A DNA stretch of 6,272 nt from Mycobacteriaceae bacterium. Lineage in GTDB: Bacteria; Actinomycetota; Actinomycetes; Mycobacteriales; Mycobacteriaceae. Under the pieces are notes generated by a model, which saw nothing but the letters and a program-made list of their open reading frames with translations, searched no databases and was not told the origin of the DNA. Location: assembly GCA_013362555.1 (NCBI GenBank), contig JABFVX010000190.1, positions 1 to 6,272 on the forward strand, read 5' to 3'. A program made the position numbers and the translations under genes. Shown here piece after piece: positions 1 through 5,563 of the stretch; positions within the stretch are counted from its first letter, which is position 1, and the number at the start of each line of letters is the position of its first letter.

Positions 1-238
1 GCCCGATTCCGGCGCAGAGGTCGACGATGCGGGTGCCGACGACGTTGATGCGCATGTCGCCGGCCAATCCCAGGGGCGTGAAATACGCTCCGGCCAGACA
101 ATGTTCGGGATTGGCTGCCTCCTGCCAGTGCTCGAGGACGAACCACTTTTCGTCCTCGTCGAGGTCGCGGTCGGTGTCGATCAGGTCGCACGCTTCGCGG
201 TGCAGTTTGGCTTGGCGTCTGGTCAATGTCGTGGACAT
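1..238 (-). CDS. SAM-dependent methyltransferase, N-terminal part (probably DNA N6-adenine type), cut by window edge
   Basis: Only the first 79 codons are present; the gene runs off the left edge. The protein begins MSTTLTRRQAKLH and has an acidic helical stretch (DTDRDLDEDEKW) at residues 22-33. An AYFTP segment follows at about residues 54-58, and DLCAGIG ends the visible part at about 73-79. The FTP box followed some 15 residues later by D-x-C-A-G-x-G matches the region ahead of SAM-binding motif I in N6-adenine DNA methyltransferases. The catalytic (N/D)PPY motif lies outside the window, so the substrate (DNA, RNA or other) is not proven. The ATG at 238-236 is chosen because AAGGAG sits 6 nt upstream on the minus strand. 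The gene starts 15 nt after the stop of the 254-535 gene, so the two are probably co-transcribed. Small methyltransferases of this sort are common on actinobacterial plasmids and phages. Confidence is good that it is a class I methyltransferase and moderate for DNA specificity. Confidence 0.75.
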   Translation of the reverse strand, partial: MSTTLTRRQAKLHREACDLIDTDRDLDEDEKWFVLEHWQEAANPEHCLAGAYFTPLGLAGDMRINVVGTRIVDLCAGIG

Positions 239-253
239 ACCAGGCTCCTTCGC

Positions 254-535
254 TCAGGCCACGTCTGCGCGGGCCGCAAGTGGATGGGATCGTGTCGAGC
301 CGGTCACGGGGGTGGCGACGGGCTCGAACAGCGAAATTTGTTCGGACACTGGGAGACGCGTGTTCGTTCCGGTCGCGGCAATCCGGCGCGGCGGGCGCGG
401 GATCGGTCGTGCGGCGATGGGATCGGACCACAGGCCGGGGGCTTCAGCGGACACGCGCTCGGCGCAGGCCCGCAGCGCGTCCATGGCCTTTTCCCGCCAA
501 TGCAGGGCATAGCGGAACCTATCTGCACCAAGCAT
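254..535 (-). CDS. hypothetical protein, 93 aa, upstream partner of the methyltransferase
   Basis: This is an unrecognised small protein of 93 residues. The N-terminal third (MLGADRFRYALHWREKAMDA onward to about residue 33) is predicted helical with mixed charge. The middle is rich in Pro and Arg (RPIPRPPRR around 43-51), and the tail contains SEQISLFEPV near 64-73. There is no signal peptide, membrane segment or known motif. The ATG at 535 is the first one inside the part that looks protein-like. The same frame stays open up to an ATG at 697, but that extension is low-quality Arg/Thr-rich sequence. Only a weak purine run (GGGG) precedes 535, so the start is uncertain. The TGA at 254-256 lies next to the good Shine-Dalgarno of the methyltransferase, so translation is probably linked. 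The role may be to assist the methyltransferase or control its dosage, but nothing in the sequence proves this. Confidence 0.6.
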   Translation of the reverse strand: MLGADRFRYALHWREKAMDALRACAERVSAEAPGLWSDPIAARPIPRPPRRIAATGTNTRLPVSEQISLFEPVATPVTGSTRSHPLAARADVA

Positions 536-716
536 CGACCCCGGACACGTCCGCTGGTCACCGTGATTGGGCGGTTGTCGGGTTGGTTCTGTATCGTCGT
601 CAATGGCCTTCGGGCCGTCGGTGAGCAGTACCCGACGTCGCCGTGTACCTTCCAGGCGGGTACGCGAGGCATGAGCATGCGGGACATGCGATTGCATCGT
701 TGTCGATGAGCCTTGT

Positions 717-732
717 CGTCAGCACGCTGACG
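717..732. promoter_or_regulatory. 16-bp palindrome, candidate operator ahead of the 773 gene
   Basis: CGTCAGC-ac-GCTGACG is a perfect 7-bp inverted repeat with a 2-nt spacer in the divergent spacer between the leftward unit (start 535) and the rightward gene (start 773). It lies between a weak -35-like TTGTCG (713-718) and a weak CGATAT (736-741) that are 17 nt apart, which is where a repressor dimer would block transcription. The promoter elements match consensus poorly; the dyad itself is certain. Confidence 0.45.
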
Positions 733-759
733 CGTCGATATGGCTGAGCCTGGACAGCT

Positions 760-764
760 GGGAG
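760..764 (+). promoter_or_regulatory. ribosome binding site deciding the start at 773
   Basis: GGGAG lies 8 nt before the ATG at 773. The in-frame ATG 33 nt further upstream (740) has no purine-rich stretch before it, so 773 is the better start. Confidence 0.6.
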
Positions 765-772
765 ACGCGCCC

Positions 773-1744
773 ATGTCGAAGAATTCTGGAGTTCGCAAGT
801 CTGCGCGTATCCGTGCTGACTACACGAATGAGCCAAAGTGGTTTGCGGAGAAGGCAATGCGGAGGCTAGATCGAGGAGGCTCCGTTGAAGGCTATGACCT
901 TGGGTTCGACCGATGCCTTTCCGCTCAACGTCGCTTTCGAGCGATTATGTCGTTGTTCCTGCTCAATACGGATGAGCCCCCACCTGATGTGACTGAGAGT
1001 TCGGCTCACAAACTGATCAGGCACAAGAGCATCTCTCGCCTCTTGTGTTACACGATGACCTTTTCGCCGCAGTTCGACGATTTCACGATCTTGTCGGATA
1101 TGCCGGATCACATCATCCAGTCGGTCCGAATGCCGGGGTTGCGGCGGACTTCGGTTGGTGACAACCAAGACTGGCTACTTCTGACTCATGCGCCTACTGG
1201 TGCCCGCGTTCGCTTTTTCCCATGGGAGCAGCATCACCCGTCTCACAGGCGAGATCTGAAGGTTTATCCTCTCTTCTTCGAAGATCTATCGGCTGACATG
1301 TCCTTGACGGAAGAAGAACAGGTAGCGCTTGACGCGGTGCCCGAAATGCACCTCGACAGTGAACAACTTCTCGCTGGCCTGGTTTCCAGGCTCTGGGTTT
1401 CCAGCAAGCGGGAGAAGTGGGCCGTTTCGGGACTGACGTGGGATGTGTTGGGGCGCACTCTCGAATCCTCTTCTTCGTTCGAATCTCCTACTGCTGACCT
1501 TGGCATCCATTTCCGGTATTTGTGGGGCTCGGGAACCGAGTGGCTTCTTCGTTGGGGCGGCGAGGGTTCGGTGCCAGCCGCGGACGTGGCGAGGGCTCTC
1601 ACTCATCGGAATATCGGCATCGAGGGAGCACAAGCAGCGCACCTCGGGCCGTACCGTTCAGAGGTGCGCCTAGGTAAGGCGACGTTGGCGTTGGAATGCA
1701 GCTCGATCACCGATGACGCTGCGGCGAATGGCGGTTGCCAATGA
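773..1744 (+). CDS. hypothetical protein, 323 aa, first gene of a coupled pair
   Basis: I do not recognise this protein. It starts MSKNSGVRKSARIRADY with a basic N-terminus. It appears soluble, with no signal peptide and no clear membrane helix. Visible landmarks are an RRF-RAIMSLFLLN helix near residues 52-67, a Trp-containing strand-rich middle (QDWLLLTHAP, ARVRFFPWEQHH) near 130-160, an acidic segment (LTEEEQVALDAVPE) near 180-195, and Trp-rich C-terminal stretches such as WGSGTEWLLRWGG near 250-265. No catalytic motif stands out. Codons ending in A or T are clearly more frequent than in the hydrolase/HxlR genes at 2430-4059, which suggests separate ancestry and horizontal acquisition. The start at 773 is set by GGGAG at 760-764. 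The stop codon TGA (1742-1744) overlaps the next ATG as ATGA, so the small membrane protein is probably made in step with it. A palindrome at 717-732 may control the pair. A defence, toxin or plasmid-maintenance role fits the context but is unproven. Confidence 0.75.
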   Translation: MSKNSGVRKSARIRADYTNEPKWFAEKAMRRLDRGGSVEGYDLGFDRCLSAQRRFRAIMSLFLLNTDEPPPDVTESSAHKLIRHKSISRLLCYTMTFSPQFDDFTILSDMPDHIIQSVRMPGLRRTSVGDNQDWLLLTHAPTGARVRFFPWEQHHPSHRRDLKVYPLFFEDLSADMSLTEEEQVALDAVPEMHLDSEQLLAGLVSRLWVSSKREKWAVSGLTWDVLGRTLESSSSFESPTADLGIHFRYLWGSGTEWLLRWGGEGSVPAADVARALTHRNIGIEGAQAAHLGPYRSEVRLGKATLALECSSITDDAAANGGCQ

Positions 1745-2040
1745 GCCGCGAGAAGACCTTGCCTGGCGGCCGGTCGCGCGCGGGGGATCAGCGCCATCTG
1801 ACCAAACCGAAGGAGCCTGCGATTGATGTTCGCCGCGATAGCGGCGAGCCGAGATCGTGGCTCGGATTGCTCGACAACGTGCTGGTCGACCCTTTCAGGT
1901 TCCGTCGAGCTGCCATTCTGATCACGCTGTTGGGCGCATTCTTGTTCGGCTTTGTGCTCGTAGCCGGTCCAGCGGTCGGGGCCGCCATGATGGGAGCGAT
2001 CTGTTCCGGGGCCGCATTTCGAAACATGCATCGAGGATGA
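1741..2040 (+). CDS. small membrane protein, 99 aa, two predicted transmembrane helices
   Basis: The first 56 residues are hydrophilic and basic (MSREKTLPGG, then several Arg/Lys), ending in PFRFRR. Two hydrophobic stretches follow back to back: AILITLLGAFLFGFVLVAG at about 58-76 and a small-residue Gly/Ala/Met-rich one (PAVGAAMMGAICSGAAF) at about 77-93, with a short basic tail (RNMHRG). This reads as a helical hairpin with both ends in the cytoplasm; the RR just before the first helix fits the positive-inside rule. The ATG overlaps the TGA of the previous gene (ATGA) and lacks a strong ribosome binding site, so translation probably depends on ribosomes finishing the upstream gene. An in-frame ATG at 1735 is less likely. 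The pairing of a soluble protein with a small membrane protein resembles sensor/effector or toxin/partner layouts, but the family is not recognised. It could also be a simple membrane anchor. Confidence 0.7.
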   Translation: MSREKTLPGGRSRAGDQRHLTKPKEPAIDVRRDSGEPRSWLGLLDNVLVDPFRFRRAAILITLLGAFLFGFVLVAGPAVGAAMMGAICSGAAFRNMHRG

Positions 2041-2106
2041 CACGAGCACGGAAGGGAGTTCTGTAAGTATCTGCACCACCTGCTGACTTGCTACGAATAA
2101 CTGCTC

Positions 2107-2385
2107 ATGCACAGCGAATCGCCTGGTTTCAAGGTCGTTGCGATGGTCGATCCGGCGTTGCCGTATGTGCTGGTCGACGAGCGAATCGGACCGGTTGTGG
2201 TGGTGGGCGATTACCTGCGTGAGCTGACGGCATCGGATTGCAGTCCGCTGACGGTCCGCTCGATGCGTTCGACATGTTGGATGGTTCAGCCGCTGTTGCG
2301 GCCGCGTCGTCACTCGGATCGGATCACATCGGATCGGCGTGGCGGTGGTGACGAGGTACGTGCGTGAGAGGACTTGAGGCATCCG
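2107..2385 (+). pseudogene. decayed tyrosine recombinase (phage-type integrase), N-terminal fragment
   Basis: The open stretch from ATG 2107 reads MHSESPGFKVV and then VLVDERIGPVVVVGDYLREL and CSPLTVRS, which is the start of actinobacterial tyrosine recombinases (SAM-like core-binding domain). After Ser at 2260-2262 the frame turns into nonsense (MRSTCWMVQ). Adding one T between 2262 and 2263 restores S-Y-A-F-D-M-L, and adding one base between 2279 and 2280 restores L-R-W-F-S, together giving the family pattern SYAFDMLRWF. Further on in that frame, at about 2325-2358, HRIGVAVVTRYVRE still resembles the family. The catalytic domain with R-H-R-Y is absent; sequence turns into the end of the hydrolase gene by 2430. 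The right boundary is approximate. It marks an old integration or rearrangement junction between the coupled pair and the hydrolase/HxlR block. It is surely non-functional as a recombinase. Confidence 0.75.
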
Positions 2386-2429
2386 ACATCGGTGGCGACC
2401 AAGCTCGCCGGACCGGAATGCCTCTACTT

Positions 2430-3350
2430 CTACCGGTCTGTCTCACCCACACGACTCGTGTCTCCGCGCTGCGTCTCCGCCCAGCCGCGGACCGCGGCGA
2501 CGAACTCCTCGGGTGCGTCGGACCCCACGTAGGTGCCGGCTCCCTCGACGATCACGGTCTTGTGGTCGGGGAAGGTCGCTTCCAGGCGTTCGCGCTCCTG
2601 GGGACGGAAGGCGATGTCCGCGTCGCCCCAAACGATCAGCGTCGGCAGGTGGGCAATGTCCGGGAGACCGGCCTCGACCTCGGCGAAGAAGGCGCGGCTG
2701 GCGAGAACCCGGCCGGGGAGTACAGCGCTGGCCTGGCGCCGCTCGGGGGTGTCCAGAGCCCGGCGGTAGTGGGTCATCTCGGCTGCCGTCGGCTGCCGCC
2801 GCCGGTGGCCTGTGGGGATGAACGCGTTGACGAGGAGATTGAGCCGCCGGACCAGGAAGCGGATCGGGGGTCCGCCGATGAGGCGAGAGAATGCCTCGAA
2901 GTGGAGGATGCCGTTGACCGGCCAGGCCCACGTGTTGGCGAGCACCAGCCGATCGAAGACCCGTGGCCGACGCTGCACGGTGGCCAGGCCGATCAGGCCG
3001 CCCCAGTCCTGCCCGACCAGAGTGACCCCATTCAGGCCGAGCGTGTCGACAAACCCGGTGACCACGTCTGCGTGCTCCTCTGGCAGATAGCGGTAGCCGG
3101 GCTTCGGCGTGGACAGCCCGAAGCCCGGGTAGTCGAGGGCGATGCACCGGAAGTCGTCGCGCAGCGTACGGATCACGTCGCGCCAGAGGAACGACCAGGT
3201 CGGGTTGCCGTGCAGGAACAGCAGTGTGGGACCGGACCCCTCGTCGACGTAATGAACGGTGTGCCCGTCGATATCGACGAAGCGGCTCTCGAACGGGAAC
3301 AGGGCATCGTCGACCCAGTCGGGCCGCGCGCTTTTGGTGGTGTCGGCCAT
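2430..3350 (-). CDS. haloalkane-dehalogenase-like alpha/beta hydrolase, 306 aa, with Thr at the catalytic His position
   Basis: This is an alpha/beta-hydrolase fold protein of the haloalkane dehalogenase group, which cleaves carbon-halogen bonds in the cytoplasm through a covalent alkyl-Asp intermediate. Its usual length is about 300 residues. HGNPTW at 47-52 is the oxyanion loop carrying a halide-binding Asn. GQDWGG at 113-118 is the nucleophile elbow, with Asp115 in place of the Ser of esterases and halide-binding Trp116 next to it. The NTWAWP stretch (139-144) and the following helices form the cap. WGDAD at 241-245 supplies the likely acid. The catalytic His is expected in G-A-G-H-(F/Y) but the sequence is GAGTYVGSDAPEEF (270-283), giving Thr273, so turnover may be lost. 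The ATG at 3350 is preferred because GAGGGGG lies just upstream and the longer in-frame start (3419) would be inside the operator. It is divergent from the HxlR gene and probably repressed or induced by it. Alternatives are another Asp-nucleophile hydrolase or a binding-only relative. Confidence 0.85.
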   Translation of the reverse strand: MADTTKSARPDWVDDALFPFESRFVDIDGHTVHYVDEGSGPTLLFLHGNPTWSFLWRDVIRTLRDDFRCIALDYPGFGLSTPKPGYRYLPEEHADVVTGFVDTLGLNGVTLVGQDWGGLIGLATVQRRPRVFDRLVLANTWAWPVNGILHFEAFSRLIGGPPIRFLVRRLNLLVNAFIPTGHRRRQPTAAEMTHYRRALDTPERRQASAVLPGRVLASRAFFAEVEAGLPDIAHLPTLIVWGDADIAFRPQERERLEATFPDHKTVIVEGAGTYVGSDAPEEFVAAVRGWAETQRGDTSRVGETDR

Positions 3351-3385
3351 GGCGGCCCCCTCGTCTTTGCTCGGCTGTGCGGTAG

Positions 3386-3421
3386 ACTTGAGTCTGTCAA
3401 GTGCACTTGAGAACATCAAGT
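3386..3421. promoter_or_regulatory. double operator: two ACTTGA-N5-TCAAGT sites between the hydrolase and HxlR genes
   Basis: Two identical-arm inverted repeats, ACTTGA-N5-TCAAGT at 3386-3402 and 3405-3421, are separated by GC, so site centres are 19 bp apart. The middle arms together form the perfect 14-bp palindrome TCAAGTGCACTTGA (3397-3410), and the whole 36 bp is a dyad centred at 3403/3404. HxlR-family dimers bind short inverted repeats of this size, and the site lies in the 82-bp divergent spacer. The minus strand has a consensus -35 TTGACA (3400-3395) inside it and the plus strand a TATAAG at its right edge. Binding by the HxlR protein encoded next door is inference; the repeats are exact. 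Confidence 0.75.
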
Positions 3422-3426
3422 ATAAG
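3421..3426 (+). promoter_or_regulatory. candidate -10 box (TATAAG) of the HxlR gene
   Basis: TATAAG lies with its last base 7 nt before the ATG at 3433, so initiation would fall at or near the A of the start codon (a leaderless mRNA, common in actinobacteria). The -35 position holds no good match and is covered by the operator. The same bases overlap AAGGA (3424-3428), which could instead be a closely spaced ribosome binding site for a transcript starting further upstream. Confidence 0.35.
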
Positions 3427-3432
3427 GATGCG

Positions 3433-4059
3433 ATGCGTAGCTACGGCCAGTACTGCGGGCTCGCCCGGTCCCTCGAGGTCGTCGGCGATCGGTGGAATCT
3501 GCTCATCGTCCGCCAGCTCCTCATTGCTCCCGCCCGTTACCGGGACCTGATCGACGGCCTCCCCGGCATCGCGACCAACCTGCTCGCAGACCGGCTCCGC
3601 GACCTCGAGGTCTCGGGCGTGGTCGAGCGGCGACTGACCGGCGAGGGCAGCGTCGTCGAGTACGCCCTCACGCCGTGGGGTGCCGAACTGCGCCTGCCGA
3701 TCGAGAGCTTGATCCGTTGGTCCACCCCGTTGATGGTCCGCGGCCCCGACGACGACTCCTTCCGCCCCGAATGGCTGACCCTCGCTGTACCCGCTCTGCT
3801 CGACACCAGGTTCGAGGCCCGCCCCTCTTGGACAGTCGGCCTCGAGATCGGCGGCCCGCCTTTCCAGCTGCGCGCAACGCGCTCCGGCTTCAAGGTCGGC
3901 CCGCATGACGGCCGCGACCTCGACGCCACCGTACGCACCGACCCCGCCTACATCCTCGCCCTCGCAGCCGGGGCGCTCACCCTCCGCGACGCCCGCGCTC
4001 TCGGACTGGTCGAGATCGGCGGCGACGAGTCCGTCGTCCGCACCGTCTTCGCGCCCTGA
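3433..4059 (+). CDS. HxlR-family winged-helix regulator with C-terminal SCP2-like domain, 208 aa
   Basis: This is a DNA-binding transcriptional regulator. Residues 4-90 form the HxlR winged helix: YGQYCGLARSLEVVGDRWNL carries the conserved Cys8 ahead of the V-G-D-R-W core, then the LPGIATNLLADRLRDLE recognition helix (43-59) and the wing VERRLTG...VVEYALT-PWG (64-83). Typical HxlR proteins are 110-150 residues. This one has about 100 more (105-205), with a hydrophobic strand pattern, DLDATVRTDPAYILALAAGALTL, and a final E-I-G-G-D-E-S-V. That pattern resembles SCP2 sterol-carrier-type lipid-binding domains, as seen in a known actinobacterial subset of HxlR proteins. A hydrophobic ligand pocket is therefore likely. 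The ATG at 3433 is the first in-frame ATG ahead of the conserved core; AAGGA is 4 nt upstream. It is divergent from the hydrolase and separated by the double ACTTGA-N5-TCAAGT site, so it probably regulates both genes. Cys8 could make it redox- or electrophile-sensitive. Confidence 0.88.
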   Translation: MRSYGQYCGLARSLEVVGDRWNLLIVRQLLIAPARYRDLIDGLPGIATNLLADRLRDLEVSGVVERRLTGEGSVVEYALTPWGAELRLPIESLIRWSTPLMVRGPDDDSFRPEWLTLAVPALLDTRFEARPSWTVGLEIGGPPFQLRATRSGFKVGPHDGRDLDATVRTDPAYILALAAGALTLRDARALGLVEIGGDESVVRTVFAP

Positions 4060-4498
4060 CGGCCGCTCCCTCAGGCGTGCGGTGGCAGGCTCCTATGGGA
4101 GATACCCGGCCACGATCCGCGCCCCTCGCCGGACGAATCGAAGCCGACTTTCCGGCCGAACCCGCACGACTCGACGTACTGCTCGGCAGACGCCGACATT
4201 GCGCCCGGCAACCATTCGGACACCCCGAACCTCCGAGCCCCGAAAGCCGGTTTGTATCAAGGCAGACGACCCACACCGGCCAGCGGCCGTCGACCGCCCG
4301 TCACACTCCCGTCCGCGCCGCCCGCTCACCGACAGGTGCTGTCAACATTCATTCTCTGCACCACGCAACTCGACACGCCCTTGACAGAGGTGGCGGACTG
4401 TCTGTTGTAGCACGAATGAGGCTGGCCCGCCAAGAGGGAAACAGTCGGCCGCGCCGACAAGACATCCGGATGGGGTCGACCATGCTGGTCACCGCGCG
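4060..4498. other. gene-poor interval after the HxlR gene
   Basis: Open frames exist here on both strands (for example 4077-4502 plus, 4093-4329 minus), but all are Arg/Pro/Thr-rich, carry no domain-like pattern and look like GC-driven chance frames. An imperfect hairpin (CGCCCTGA 4052-4059 pairing with TCAGGCG 4071-4077, one bulge) overlaps the HxlR stop and may help end its transcript. GACCA-tgc-TGGTC (4478-4490) is a short perfect dyad just before the next possible gene start. Decayed sequence is possible; nothing else is supported. Confidence 0.4.
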
Positions 4499-5278
4499 GT
4501 GAGCGAGGTCGGCTGTAAGCGAGGTGTTGGTGGTGCTCAAAACGGCCTGGGAAATGGCCGCCGCCATAGCCGGTACCCCCGTGTCGACTCCATCCAGTAC
4601 GATTATTGCGAGTCCGATAATGACGAAGATTCTGGGAGGCTGCCAATTAACGCCAATGACAAACAGCTGGGGTTGGCGAATGATGTGTTCCATCGACTCA
4701 GGGGGCATCACAACACAAAGTTCGATCCCGCGACTCGTCTTGTCGCATCCGCCGCGTTTCAGGTGGGTTTCGCTCGGATGGCTGTCGGGGCTGCGCGATG
4801 GTCGAGGGAGCCGGAAGGACACTGCGAGATGCAGACACGTTTGGCCAACGAGCAGTTCGATGTTCTGATGTTGGCGCCCGTGGATCAAGCATCGCGTACC
4901 TCCCTGACCTGCTTGGATCTGTGTGCGGCTGCCGCCTTTCGTTTGGCCGGCGGGGTGCCACAAAATGATCAGGAGTCTGATCTCGAACGCTTGAGGGATA
5001 GTCTCAAGAAGAAAATTATTACCCTCGACCACTACCAGAAGATTTGGTGGACTCAACTCAGGAGGCGTTCGGAGCTGAACCTGTTGAAGCAAGTTCGCAC
5101 TGCCGTAACGCATAGGGCTATTGCGTCTCACTCTTTCGTTGGCGGTGGTCCTCCCGTGACTCAAATCGGCATAGATGGAAAACGTTATGATGTTGTGGAA
5201 CTCACTGCGAATTTTGCGGCATTTGCTGAGGCTCAGTTTGAGGGATTCGTGGAGGCGGTTCTTGCCGACTTCCCGTAG
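4499..5278 (+). CDS. hypothetical protein with HEPN-like R-x4-H motif, up to 259 aa
   Basis: The part from about residue 76 (DPATRLVASAAFQVGFARMA) to the stop reads as a real, mostly helical soluble protein with balanced charge. Near residues 191-205, SELNLLKQVRTAVTH carries Arg200-x4-His205, followed by RAIASHSFVGGG and a strand-like IGIDGKRYDVVEL before a final helix (AAFAEAQFEGFVEAVL). An R-x4-6-H motif at the end of a long helix is the signature of HEPN-domain ribonucleases, widespread in toxin-antitoxin, abortive-infection and CRISPR-associated proteins. Fold membership is inferred from this motif and helix content only. The start is uncertain: there is no ATG in the first third. GTG 4499 is the furthest start, without a ribosome binding site, and GTG 4685 is an alternative that would keep the well-formed part. 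Codons include many A/T-ending ones, like the 773-1744 gene. No antitoxin-like partner gene is visible next to it. Confidence 0.7.
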   Translation: MSEVGCKRGVGGAQNGLGNGRRHSRYPRVDSIQYDYCESDNDEDSGRLPINANDKQLGLANDVFHRLRGHHNTKFDPATRLVASAAFQVGFARMAVGAARWSREPEGHCEMQTRLANEQFDVLMLAPVDQASRTSLTCLDLCAAAAFRLAGGVPQNDQESDLERLRDSLKKKIITLDHYQKIWWTQLRRRSELNLLKQVRTAVTHRAIASHSFVGGGPPVTQIGIDGKRYDVVELTANFAAFAEAQFEGFVEAVLADFP

Positions 5279-5333
5279 ATCGGTCCGGACGTGTCTGCCT
5301 ACCGGATTTTGTCCGGGGCGCCGCATAGGCAGT

Positions 5334-5354
5334 CGCCGCCTGGAGGTGGCGGCG
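5334..5354 (+). terminator. GC-rich stem-loop downstream of the HEPN-like gene
   Basis: CGCCGCC-tggaggt-GGCGGCG is a perfect 7-bp stem with a 7-nt loop, beginning 55 nt after the stop at 5278. A weaker one, CCGGA-ttttg-TCCGG, is at 5302-5316. Neither is followed by a T run, so either could be a tail-less actinobacterial terminator or chance in GC-rich DNA. The rest of 5279-5563 shows no convincing gene; the plus-strand frame from 5392 (MLRQGGKAELYRVDRQSRR) is unrecognised and Arg-rich. Confidence 0.3.
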
Positions 5355-5563
5355 GTGAGAAGACGTTCGTGCAGGACTGTGGACATCATCGATGCTCCGG
5401 CAGGGCGGGAAGGCCGAGCTGTACAGAGTTGACCGACAGTCGCGCCGCCTCCTGGCGCTTCGAGCGCAGGAAGGACAGAGTCAGGTCGAGGCCCTCAGAG
5501 ACTCGCGAGTTCGGGCCGAGCGGGGGTCGCTGATAGCGCTGATCGAGTCGACGGAACTTCCGC

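Noticed and set aside
27..709. Rightward open frames over the methyltransferase and small leftward gene
   Set aside because: They are Ser/Arg/Gly-rich shadows of the minus-strand genes, one of which has recognisable SAM-binding sequence and a strong ribosome site.
2309..2340. Repeated CGGATCGG-like words as a direct repeat or attachment site
   Set aside because: The copies are short, imperfect and inside the integrase remnant; no second copy flanks a putative element.
1603..2382. Leftward open frame (259 codons) across the membrane-protein gene and integrase remnant
   Set aside because: It runs antisense to the ATGA-coupled gene and to recognisable recombinase sequence, is rich in His/Gln/Arg, and has no ribosome binding site.
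2411..2438. GACCGG...CCGGTC hairpin as terminator between the integrase remnant and the hydrolase
   Set aside because: It has only 6 bp of stem with a 16-nt loop and no T run; likely chance.
2364..3410. Long rightward open frame (348 codons) opposite the hydrolase
   Set aside because: It is antisense to a clear alpha/beta hydrolase and arises from high GC; its composition (Gly, Glu, Asp, Arg, Val repeats) has no domain pattern.
3397..3906. Leftward open frame opposite the HxlR gene
   Set aside because: It is the antisense image of a well-recognised winged-helix protein.
4349..5389. Leftward open frame (346 codons) opposite the HEPN-like gene
   Set aside because: The plus frame has better protein character from about 4724 onward. 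Only the part near 4480-4650 of the minus frame looks plausible, and that is listed as an open question.
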